Of a stretch of DNA of 64,000 nt, positions 53,616 to 61,202 are shown piece after piece; position 1 is the stretch's first letter; each line of letters opens with the position of its first letter. Both the position numbers and the translations under genes were made by a program. Origin of the DNA: Oscillatoriophycideae cyanobacterium NC_groundwater_1537_Pr4_S-0.65um_50_18 (GTDB lineage Bacteria; Cyanobacteriota; Cyanobacteriia; Elainellales; Elainellaceae); assembly GCA_016208305.1 (NCBI GenBank), contig JACQYI010000060.1, positions 124,001 through 188,000 on the forward strand, given 5' to 3'. The notes under the pieces were generated by a model that searched no databases, was not told the DNA's origin, and worked only from the letters and a program-made list of their open reading frames with translations.

Positions 53616-54467
53616 TTAAGCAATCTCAAAACAATACTCTAAGTCAGAGCGGGTCAGGCGAATCTGCGCCAGCGTAAAGATGACGGGAATGATGCGCCCA
53701 TAATTTGTGGCGATCGCTCTCCAGCCCAAATCGGTGAAAAACCAGACCCACATGGCTGGCCCCAAAACCGCAAGCACGCTACGCGTTGCGCCATAGCGGG
53801 CAGCACTAGTCGCCATTGCTCGGCTAGCGCTCTGCAAGGCCACCTGGCTCTGAATTTGCGCAGCGACGGTCGCGCCTCCCTGCAAAACGGCCTGTCTTGC
53901 CACCTGGTAGGTTGCCGCATGCAGAGCAAACTGGCGCGCCACAAGCTGTAAAACCAAAGGGCGAATCACGGAACTCATAGCCAAAGCTCCGCCCCCTTTT
54001 AATAAAATGCTCACCGGGTCGTTGTGGGGTGCGGCAGGCATCTGCTGAACCAGATGAGACTCTGAAATGGTCTGTTGTAGCTGGCTTCCCAAAACTTCCT
54101 GCTCTTTGGGTGGCAGTTGCTGCCAAGCTCGATTGAGCAAATGCAAAAAGATTTCAGCTTCTAGATCTTCTGCTGAATAACTAGAGGCATAGGGAATTTT
54201 TAAGTACCGACAGACCTGAATCAAGACCTGCCGATAGCTAATTTGATTGGCTTTACCAAGCAACACAGTCATGCCATCTGCCCCCAAAAAGCGAAATCGC
54301 TCTTCGATGGAGCTGATCCAAACTCGCCGATCTTGGCTTTGCACCTGGAGCGGTTCAGGCGTATAGATATAGTCCAGGGGATTAAATTTTCGACGGAATA
54401 GGATATCGGTTAGCGCCTGCAATTCGTCATCTGTTGCCAACTCAAGGGCTGCTCTCATCTCATCCAA
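53616..54467 (-). CDS. YaaW-family protein
   Basis: This 283-residue protein has the YaaW-type N-terminal part: DEMRAALELATDDELQALTD, then FRRKFNPLDYIYTPEPLQVQ and ERFRFLGADGMTVL. A second region (about 155-250) is Ala/Val/Gln-rich with hydrophobic stretches (VLAVLGPAMWVWFFTDLGWR), probably membrane-embedded. The conserved N terminus begins MDE, so TTG 54467, with GGAGG nine bases upstream, is used rather than ATG 54458. Function unknown. It lies 33 bases upstream of the J-domain gene on the same strand, suggesting an operon. Confidence 0.75.
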   Translation of the reverse strand: MDEMRAALELATDDELQALTDILFRRKFNPLDYIYTPEPLQVQSQDRRVWISSIEERFRFLGADGMTVLLGKANQISYRQVLIQVCRYLKIPYASSYSAEDLEAEIFLHLLNRAWQQLPPKEQEVLGSQLQQTISESHLVQQMPAAPHNDPVSILLKGGGALAMSSVIRPLVLQLVARQFALHAATYQVARQAVLQGGATVAAQIQSQVALQSASRAMATSAARYGATRSVLAVLGPAMWVWFFTDLGWRAIATNYGRIIPVIFTLAQIRLTRSDLEYCFEIA

Positions 54468-54747
54468 GGCACATATCCCTCCACCGCACTAAAATTCATG
54501 CCCCGCCTGTTGAATATTCTACTGAATGTGTCAAGAGAATGGGTTAAGCGTCATGGACTTGCGGGTGGGGGATGGATAGAGATTTTGCTTTCACTGCCCT
54601 GAAAAATTCAGCAAGTGGGTGGCGAGTGCCAGCCCTGCACCTGTGAAAATCAGAGCACCCATGAAAATCAAAGAACTTCATGCCCAAATAACGAACTTAA
54701 TCTGTCAAGGTATTTAAAGAGCAAAGTCTTAGACGAAGAGGGAGAGC

Positions 54748-55863
54748 ATGTTTGACGTGGCAATTGTGGGGGCAGGTATAGCGGGCTTAATCTGCGCCCA
54801 ACGCCTTCAGCATAGGGGATATCAAGTTGTTGTTCTAGAGAAATCGCGCGGGCTAGGCGGGCGGATGGCCACTCGGCGCTTACAGGGCACTTGGGCCGAT
54901 CACGGCATTCGTTGTGTAGAAGATCAGGGAAAGTTCTCGCAGGCTTTAGTAGAGACGCTGCTTGAGCAGGGTGTGACCCATCTATGGACGGATACCCTCC
55001 ACAGGCTAGACAGCGGCAAATTGACAGAATCCGATCGCCATCCACGATATGTCGCGGCAGATGGCATCACGACGATCGCCAAGTTTTTGGCATCTGGCCT
55101 AGAGATTTGGCGAGATCAGCGGGTGCAAGCGATCGCCTCTATGCCTGAGTCAGCCTGGAATTTAACCTTAGAATCGGCGACGCTAGAGAAAAAAAACGTG
55201 ACTGCCAAAAGTTTGGTGCTGGCTATTCCGGCACCTCAAGCGGCGCTGTTGATAGAGCCATTTGCCGAGCAGATGCCTACCTTACTGGCAGCAGTACAGT
55301 CCGTAGAGTTTGCGCCCTGCATTACAGCGATCGCAGCCTATGCTCCAAAGCCGCAATCTCAGATGACAGAGATTCCCTGGAGAGCGATCGCAGGTTCTGA
55401 AGCTTCAGATCTCGCCTGGATTGGACTAGAAACTACTAAGCACCTTGATCCCTCTCAGTCAGAACTCACGCCTGTGATCGTGGCTCAGAGCAGCGCCCAG
55501 TTTGCTGAGCGCTATTTAGAAGCTGCCGACCTTCAGACTGTGGGACAGCAGCTTTTGGCAACTGTGCAGGGTTTGCTGCCTTGGCTCAGCCCCCCAGAGG
55601 TTTTGCAGGTGCACCGCTGGCGCTACGGCTTTGTGACGAAACCGATCGCCGATACCTGCCTGAGCACAAACCAGCCTTTGCCGTTGGTGTGCAGTGGGGA
55701 TTGGTGCGGGGGCAACCAAATTGAGAATGCGCTGCAATCGGGGTGGGCGGCAGCAGAGCAAATGGCAATTCTCATGCAGAAGCTAGGAATCTTTGGGGGC
55801 GATCGCTCAGAGGATTTTGCCGATTTGCTGCGGGCGCTTAGCTTTAGCTATAGACAGCCCTAA
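54748..55863 (+). CDS. FAD-dependent oxidoreductase (renalase-like)
   Basis: This 371-residue flavoprotein has a Rossmann FAD site at the start, DVAIVGAGIAGLICAQRL (3-20), then VLEKSRGLGGRMATRR. The C-terminal SGDWCGGNQIENALQSGWAA closes the FAD pocket. The layout is that of renalase-type and amine-oxidase-like proteins of cyanobacteria. The reaction is probably oxidation of a small reduced cofactor or amine, unproven. A terminator hairpin lies at 55912-55945. Confidence 0.85.
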   Translation: MFDVAIVGAGIAGLICAQRLQHRGYQVVVLEKSRGLGGRMATRRLQGTWADHGIRCVEDQGKFSQALVETLLEQGVTHLWTDTLHRLDSGKLTESDRHPRYVAADGITTIAKFLASGLEIWRDQRVQAIASMPESAWNLTLESATLEKKNVTAKSLVLAIPAPQAALLIEPFAEQMPTLLAAVQSVEFAPCITAIAAYAPKPQSQMTEIPWRAIAGSEASDLAWIGLETTKHLDPSQSELTPVIVAQSSAQFAERYLEAADLQTVGQQLLATVQGLLPWLSPPEVLQVHRWRYGFVTKPIADTCLSTNQPLPLVCSGDWCGGNQIENALQSGWAAAEQMAILMQKLGIFGGDRSEDFADLLRALSFSYRQP

Positions 55864-55911
55864 CTGAGAGGAGTTTTGGGCTGCGGCGATGGGCGTTCAA
55901 AATAAAACTCA

Positions 55912-55945
55912 AAAACGTCGATAGCTTTATGGCTACCGACGTTTT
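55912..55945 (+). terminator. Terminator after the oxidoreductase gene
   Basis: AAAACGTCGATAGC (55912-55925) pairs with GCTACCGACGTTTT (55932-55945) with one mismatch around TTTATG. It lies 48 bases past the stop at 55863. Confidence 0.65.
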
Positions 55946-56117
55946 CGATGTTTAGAGCTTTATGGCGCACACCACGAAACTCTAGTAATGCTCTACCGAT
56001 CGCGCCTGAGAAACCAGCCTTTGGCTTTGAGCCGGAGGTTAAGAGCTGCGATCGCCTCAGATAGAGCGAGATGGATGCTTTGCTATAGTGCTATATCGCT
56101 ATAGGTATGTACAGAAA

Positions 56118-56300
56118 CTATTCTGTAACTTCAGCCCCATCTTGGCTCATGTTGTCGCTGTTTTCGTCCTCTTGAGCATTACCGCCGCTGCCATAGCGTC
56201 TCTTGCCAAAACGACCTACATTCGTGCGCTTACGGAATTTACGAGCATAAGCCTGGTTGCGAAGTGCTTTTTCTTTCTTTTGGTTGCGGCGTTTAGCCAT
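56118..56300 (-). CDS. Small basic cyanobacterial protein
   Basis: This 60-residue protein starts at ATG 56300 (GAGGT five bases upstream). The first half is extremely basic (AKRRNQKKEKALRNQAYARK, FRKRTNVGRFGKRR) and the end is acidic (EDENSDNMSQDGAEVTE). The charge pattern suggests nucleic acid or ribosome binding. Similar short basic proteins occur in cyanobacteria, as far as I recall. Function unknown. The frame to 56381 is not needed. Confidence 0.6.
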   Translation of the reverse strand: MAKRRNQKKEKALRNQAYARKFRKRTNVGRFGKRRYGSGGNAQEDENSDNMSQDGAEVTE

Positions 56301-56529
56301 TCTGAACCTCTTTACGTCTGTTAATCTAGTCAGAGAAAAACTGGAGTGATGAAAAATCTTTGGCGCATGCTGCTCTGGCAAACATCGTCAACGACCTCAC
56401 CAAATATTTCCCACAAGTTGGATATTTTATCATAATTCTCGGCCTCTCCCCAGGTCAGTGATTTGGCGCAGGTTGTTGAGTGATCTTGAGGTTTACGCTG
56501 TAGGGCTATGCGCTTAAATCTAAATAAAC

Positions 56530-56570
56530 TATGTGTTGAAAGTCTCGCTAAATGCGGCTTTCAACACATA
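56530..56570 (-). terminator. Hairpin downstream of the CCA enzyme gene
   Basis: TATGTGTTGAAAG (56530-56542) is perfectly complementary to 56558-56570. It lies 32 bases past the minus-strand stop at 56602. Confidence 0.65.
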
Positions 56571-56601
56571 ACTTGCCCTAACCTCATTATGGAGCGTCCT
56601 A

Positions 56602-57951
56602 TTACGTTGAGCCATGCTGAGGGGTATTCATCGCCTTGGCAAAGGCCAGAGCTTCTTGGCGAGTTTGAATTTTGCCTTCAGCTCTGGCTAATTGAATAGC
56701 TTCCAAAAGTTGACCAATTTGACGACCGGGCGGCAGCTTCAGCTCGATCATGAGATCTTTGCCCGTCAAGGGGGCGATCGGGTGAGCTACGGGGTCATCA
56801 GGCTGCAAGAAACGCTCAATCAAAGGGGCGATCGCCGCTAGAGGAGTCTTTAGCGCCACCGCCAGAACCACCAAAGCCGGAAAAGCTGCGCCGACCCCTC
56901 TAAACAAACAATATTGGGCTTGCAGAGATAATGGCTCGCCCTGAGTCGCCCCTGCTTGAGCTGCAAAGTCCTTAGCCGCGCAGATGCTGGGCAGCCAGTG
57001 AATCACTGTTAGAACCGCCTGAATTTCGGCACGACTATATTTCAGCCGCCATAGCTCTTGCTCTGCTATTTGTGGCTCATGGCTAACCAGGCAAGCCAGT
57101 TTGGCAATTTTGAGCCAGCTGCGTCCTGTGCCTGAGGTTTTATGCTGATCTCGCAGCCAGCCCGATAGCTCTAGCCCTGCTCTAGCCCAGGTTTGATCCA
57201 GCGCTAAAGCTGCGACATCGATTTGCTCTAGCTGCTGCAATCCATCCGCATTTGCATGGGGAAACCAATGCTTTAGCAGTCCATCCTGCCAGGACATGGC
57301 TAGAAAAGGAGTGCCTTTGGCAGTGCTGAGGAGATAGCCAATTTCGCCCTGCACCCGTTCGGCAGCAATTTCTTGCAGCAGATTTGCCAAGCATTGAATC
57401 GTTTTGCGCGTGTCTGGCTCTAGGGTGAAACCCAGCTGAGCTGCCTGCCGATAAGCTCTCAGCAAGCGCAAGGGATCTTCTTTTAAGTTTTCGGGCGCAA
57501 TCATCTGGATTAGCCGCTGCTGGAGAGCGATCGAACCCTGGAGCGGATCTAAAACCTCCTGAGTGTGAGGGCTATAGGCGATCGCATTCACCGTAAAGTC
57601 GCGCCGATGCAGGTCTTCTTCTAGGCTATCGCCGACCTGCTGGGCAAAATCGACGGTGGCTTTCTCAAACACGACCCGAGCAATCTGCCGCTCAGCATCT
57701 AGCAACACGAATCCGGCATGGTAGTGGCTGGCGATCGCCTTGGCAACCTTGACTGCCCCTTCTGGCATGACAAAATCTAGATCTAAATAGTCAGCGCGTC
57801 TGCCCAACAGCGCATCTCGGACGTTGCCCCCAACCAAGTAGGTCGATCGAGGCAGCCAATCCAAGCTGAAGGGCCAGGTTTGTGGCGATAGCACTGAGGC
57901 ATCTAAACCCTGTGTCTGAGCAATATCTGTAAATAAATGCGTCCGTTTCAA
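56602..57951 (-). CDS. cca: CCA tRNA nucleotidyltransferase
   Basis: This 449-residue class II nucleotidyltransferase adds CCA (or part of it, or A tails) to tRNA 3' ends. It carries the G-rich loop YLVGGNVRDALLGRR (38-52), the metal aspartates in DLDF (57-60), HRRDFTVNAIAY and a head/neck helical region with LKEDPLRLLRAYRQAAQLGF. The tRNA gene in this window lacks an encoded CCA, so such an enzyme is needed. The start is TTG 57951; no ATG lies in frame nearby. Some cyanobacteria split the activity over two enzymes, so a CC- or A-adding specialist is possible. Confidence 0.9.
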   Translation of the reverse strand: MKRTHLFTDIAQTQGLDASVLSPQTWPFSLDWLPRSTYLVGGNVRDALLGRRADYLDLDFVMPEGAVKVAKAIASHYHAGFVLLDAERQIARVVFEKATVDFAQQVGDSLEEDLHRRDFTVNAIAYSPHTQEVLDPLQGSIALQQRLIQMIAPENLKEDPLRLLRAYRQAAQLGFTLEPDTRKTIQCLANLLQEIAAERVQGEIGYLLSTAKGTPFLAMSWQDGLLKHWFPHANADGLQQLEQIDVAALALDQTWARAGLELSGWLRDQHKTSGTGRSWLKIAKLACLVSHEPQIAEQELWRLKYSRAEIQAVLTVIHWLPSICAAKDFAAQAGATQGEPLSLQAQYCLFRGVGAAFPALVVLAVALKTPLAAIAPLIERFLQPDDPVAHPIAPLTGKDLMIELKLPPGRQIGQLLEAIQLARAEGKIQTRQEALAFAKAMNTPQHGST

Positions 57952-58497
57952 CAGCTCGTCCCAACGTGATGAACAATTTCGCTACACCAGTAGCGATCTA
58001 CACCTAATCTCCGTCCCATTCCCCGAACTTTCCCATTGCCCACTTTCATTGTGTCAATATTTTTTCAACCTGAGCGTGGCTAGATGAGAGGTGAGGGTCT
58101 AGACCCGTCGTTGATTTTATTGGAAAGAAGCAGACCTTCCTTTGCAACAAAATCAGCGACACCTTTGAAATAAAGCTCCAAAGATATCGAGAGGGCAGTC
58201 TGTACTCTATTTAATTTTTCGGTTTGGTTTTCTCAGCTTCTCACACAGCGCGATGCGTTAGTCAAATCTGATTGCCTAAATGCTAGAGCCTTTGCCTGAT
58301 TTCTAGCCTGTGGAACCGATCGCGCCACAATGCTCTAAAAAGCTAAAAATTAAGAAGACTTTGCAATTACCTGCGCCTGTTTTGCCCAGATTGAGTGCCC
58401 AGGTTGAGCGGGAACTGGCCAGAGGGGACAGGCTTCCTCCAAGAATAGGATTGAATCTCCTAGAATTGGAGGAATAGCAAAAGCGGAGGGTTTGCCC
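57952..58497. other. Intergenic region
   Basis: No gene is supported on either strand. An imperfect hairpin with a T/A-rich base pairs 58112-58130 with 58136-58155 around GACCT. The region also holds the ycf34 leader. The antisense frame at 58303-58578 is not convincing. Confidence 0.4.
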
Positions 58498-58746
58498 ATG
58501 TGTATTTGCATTAACTGCCACTACGTCGATCGCTGCACAACCTATCACGCCGTAGAAGAATTGCACCAGCAGCGCCACTTAACCGAATCTCCTGACTTTG
58601 AAGCCACAGAACCCGAAATTAATGCCAATATCCGCGTCGTAGGGGATGAGATCGAGAAAGAATATGATGTCGTTGGCTGTCTGAGCTTCAAGCAAGATAT
58701 AGGTCGGTGGGTGCGCCTGCGTCCGGGTGAACTTGTGCCGACGTAG
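58498..58746 (+). CDS. ycf34: Ycf34 family protein
   Basis: This 82-residue protein has the Ycf34 signature: MCICINCHYVDRCTTYH with C2, C4, C7 and C13, then PDFEATEPEIN and the conserved VVGCLSFKQDIGRWVRLRPG. Homologues exist in cyanobacteria and red-lineage plastids. Work on Synechocystis Ycf34 linked it to an iron-sulphur cluster and photosynthetic function. GGAGGG precedes the ATG. It lies alone with a 19-bp palindrome downstream. Confidence 0.95.
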   Translation: MCICINCHYVDRCTTYHAVEELHQQRHLTESPDFEATEPEINANIRVVGDEIEKEYDVVGCLSFKQDIGRWVRLRPGELVPT

Positions 58747-58832
58747 CCTATGAACCTGCAAGTTTCAGCGCTTTTCTCTTGTGGATGTCGTGAAGCCTGA
58801 CACGCAAGGATCGCACATCAATTAACCTGTCA

Positions 58833-58870
58833 TAGGTTGTGGAGGTGCCGCGCGGCACCTCCACAACCTA
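58833..58870. terminator. 19-bp perfect palindrome after ycf34
   Basis: TAGGTTGTGGAGGTGCCGC (58833-58851) is immediately followed by its exact complement (58852-58870). It lies 87 bases downstream of ycf34. Confidence 0.7.
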
Positions 58871-59007
58871 CTGGGTTTTATCTAAATCTATGATTCAATT
58901 TACCTTGGTAAAGATGTGTAAGTTCTGATTAATTCTGGCTAGAATTAGCTCATCCAGGCGCAGTATCTTCAAGCGTGCCACTTCTATATGCAGTAATCCG
59001 ATAATCC

Positions 59008-59625
59008 ATGAGCAGTCCTGAAGTTCGAGGTCTGGTTGGTGAAGTCAAGACCCAGGTGGCAATTCTGGCTTTTGCGATCGGTTTGATGTGGGCGATCGAA
59101 ATCGTCGATTTTTTCTTAGGCGGAGCGCTCAACAGCTTTGGCATTATTCCGCGAAACGTAATTGGGCTACGAGGTATCCTATTCGCGCCCTTCCTGCATG
59201 GCAACTTTGCTCATTTGATCGCCAATACCGTACCTTTTGCCACGTTGGGCTGGTTTGTCATGTTGCGTCGTACCAGCGATTTTTTCTGGGTAACGGCGAT
59301 CGCAATGCTGGTTGGCGGCTTGGGCACTTGGCTCATCGCCTCACCCAACACCGTTCATATTGGCGCAAGCGGCGTGATCTTTGGCTACTTGGGATTCCTA
59401 ATTTCTCGAGGCTATTTTGAGCGCAGCTTTGGCTCCATGCTGTTTTCTATCCTGGTTGGCTTAGCCTATGGCGGTCTGATTTGGGGAGTCTTACCAGGAC
59501 AGTTGGGCATTTCTTGGCAAGGGCATCTGTTTGGGTTTATCGGCGGCATTGTCGCTGCTTGGCTCATGGCAGACTCTAAAGCAGCCTCTAAAGCTGAACG
59601 ACGCCGATCGTATCGAGGGTTTTAA
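59008..59625 (+). CDS. Rhomboid-family intramembrane protease
   Basis: This 205-residue protein has six membrane helices and the rhomboid catalytic layout: HGNFAHLIANT (H64-T74), the serine motif HIGASGVIFGYLGF with S121, and the helix-6 histidine H173 in WQGHLFGFIGG. It cleaves membrane proteins within the bilayer; the substrate is unknown. The short N terminus and basic C tail (KAERRRSYRGF) are common. A plus-strand stretch downstream (to 59749) in another frame may be a leftover, not counted as a gene. Confidence 0.9.
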   Translation: MSSPEVRGLVGEVKTQVAILAFAIGLMWAIEIVDFFLGGALNSFGIIPRNVIGLRGILFAPFLHGNFAHLIANTVPFATLGWFVMLRRTSDFFWVTAIAMLVGGLGTWLIASPNTVHIGASGVIFGYLGFLISRGYFERSFGSMLFSILVGLAYGGLIWGVLPGQLGISWQGHLFGFIGGIVAAWLMADSKAASKAERRRSYRGF

Positions 59626-59830
59626 GACCGTTAACTTCCTAATTGGCAAACTGGATGGCAAACCCAATGTTGCAGCACTTGATAAAAAACCATTAAATCA
59701 GCGGGAATTTCTCCAAATTAAAGGTATTCATAACGAGAAGTTAGCTTAAAGGCTGGTTTGCAAATGCGATCGACTTTAAGATAGCTTCTCAGGAGTTATA
59801 TTCAGCTTTTATCAAGCTAAGGTGCAAAAA

Positions 59831-60445
59831 ATGGGACTTTTCTTTGATGTTTTGGGTGCTATTAACGACCCCAATCAGCAGGCGAGTGTGGGTCAATTGG
59901 GTTCGCTGCTCAGCTCAGTGCAGCAAATTAGCCAACAGACTGGACTAGATGCAGGCACAACGCAAAATGTCATATCTGCTCTGGGAGGGGCGCTCCGTCC
60001 TGTCTTGCAGCAGCAAAATTCAGAAATGGGGGGGCAACAGCTTGCAGGAATGCTGAGTCAGCTTGCAGGAGGCGGCAGTAATTCCTTAGGTGGAATGCTC
60101 GGTCAAGTGGCTGGCGGCAATCCTTTAGGCGGAATGCTCGGTCAAGCGGCAACAGCAGCTGTGGGAGGCAACGCGCTTCAGTCTCTGATTCCAGCTCAGA
60201 TGCAGCAACAAATTGCCCAAGCTGTGGCTCAAAAGACAGGGTTAGATGCAACTATGGTGCAATCGCTGCTGCCAATGTTGATTCCCGTCGTGCTGGGCTT
60301 CTTGAATTTGGGCGCTAATAAGCCCGGTGCGCCCGGTGGAGCCAGTAACCCATTGCTCAGCGCTTTCTTGGATAGCGATCGCGATGGTGATACCGATCTA
60401 GGCGATGTGATGAAATTTGCTACCCGCTTTCTCTCTCCGGCCTAA
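59831..60445 (+). CDS. DUF937 (YidB-like) protein
   Basis: This protein has 204 residues from ATG 59831 (AAGGTG upstream). It opens with LFFDVLGAINDPNQQASVGQ, followed by helical, Gln/Gly/Met-rich repeats (GGMLGQVAGGNPLGGMLGQA). A domain with LIPAQMQQQIAQAVAQKTGL and a C-terminal Ca-binding-like loop DSDRDGDTDLGDV complete it. The YidB/DUF937 family has no settled function. The hydrophobic Gly/Leu runs suggest a self-associating, possibly membrane- or surface-associated protein. A terminator hairpin at 60602-60636 lies between it and the next convergent gene. Confidence 0.8.
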   Translation: MGLFFDVLGAINDPNQQASVGQLGSLLSSVQQISQQTGLDAGTTQNVISALGGALRPVLQQQNSEMGGQQLAGMLSQLAGGGSNSLGGMLGQVAGGNPLGGMLGQAATAAVGGNALQSLIPAQMQQQIAQAVAQKTGLDATMVQSLLPMLIPVVLGFLNLGANKPGAPGGASNPLLSAFLDSDRDGDTDLGDVMKFATRFLSPA

Positions 60446-60601
60446 CTGCCGTGAGTACAGAGATATCTGAGTACAGAGATATCAAGGGTTGCGAATTTAA
60501 CAAAACCCAAGATATGAAAAGTGAGTCTGTCAAAACTTTTGCAAAACATCCTTGAGAAGCAAGGTAAGAAGAAGCTTTATAGCCAAGATTTAGCCCAAAA
60601 C

Positions 60602-60636
60602 TAAAGCGGACGGAGGCTTTGCCTCCGTCCGCTTTA
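60602..60636. terminator. 16-bp perfect hairpin between convergent genes
   Basis: TAAAGCGGACGGAGGC (60602-60617), loop TTT, then its exact complement (60621-60636). It lies between the YidB-like gene and the convergent acidic secreted protein gene. Confidence 0.75.
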
Positions 60637-60681
60637 ATTGAGAAGTCTATTCTGCAAGCTGCCTGAAGCCGAGGCTCACGT

Positions 60682-60972
60682 TTAGGGGTCTACTAAAATG
60701 GTCGTGTTGCCATCGGTATCTTCATGAGCAACGTTGCCGTCAGTGTCAACTAGCGTAGCGCTGCCGTCAACATCTTCGTAAAGAACGTTACCTTCGTCAT
60801 CAACCGTTGTAGCGTTGCCATCAGCATCTACATGAGCTGCGTTGCCTTCGTCATCTACAGCAGTGACGCTACCATCTTCGTACTCGTATAGATCTACATC
60901 TTGAGCAAGGGCAGGCAAACCTAATCCCAGGGTACATAGAATCATGCTACCAATCAAAAGCAGTTTTCTCAT
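60682..60972 (-). CDS. Secreted acidic repeat protein
   Basis: This 96-residue protein has a signal peptide (1-24, cut after ALA). The mature 72 residues consist of six 10-12 residue repeats around V-D-x-D/E-G-N/S (GSVTAVDDEGNAAHVDADGN). The repeat resembles Ca-binding or beta-roll motifs and is highly acidic. The DNA repeat is also visible. It stands alone; function unknown. The Asp/Gly pattern could bind calcium, but this is inferred. Confidence 0.7.
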   Translation of the reverse strand: MRKLLLIGSMILCTLGLGLPALAQDVDLYEYEDGSVTAVDDEGNAAHVDADGNATTVDDEGNVLYEDVDGSATLVDTDGNVAHEDTDGNTTILVDP

Positions 60973-61113
60973 TTAGGAATGCCTCTAAACTAGTTGAGTG
61001 TTCCTTGGTTTTAGCTGCGATTGCTACATGATGTTATTCGAGGAATCACGGATCAATCCTATGCTGCTCCCTATTCAATCCAGCGGCAATTTATGTCTAA
61101 AGATAGATACAGC

Positions 61114-61154
61114 CGATATTTGAAAGCTTGGCAGATTAAAGCTTTCAAATATCG
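61114..61154 (-). terminator. 14-bp perfect hairpin
   Basis: CGATATTTGAAAGC (61114-61127) pairs exactly with 61141-61154 around 13 bases. It lies 49 bases past the stop at 61203 on the minus strand. Confidence 0.65.
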
Positions 61155-61202
61155 CATACAGCCTTGATGCCGTTAAGAATTGCTGTGGGCTTGCCTAAAG
61201 CG

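Noticed and set aside
59626-59749. Plus-strand tail after the rhomboid gene (IGKLDGKPNVAALDKKPLNQ)
   Set aside because: It looks protein-like but the frame starts inside the rhomboid gene with no start codon or Shine-Dalgarno sequence of its own.
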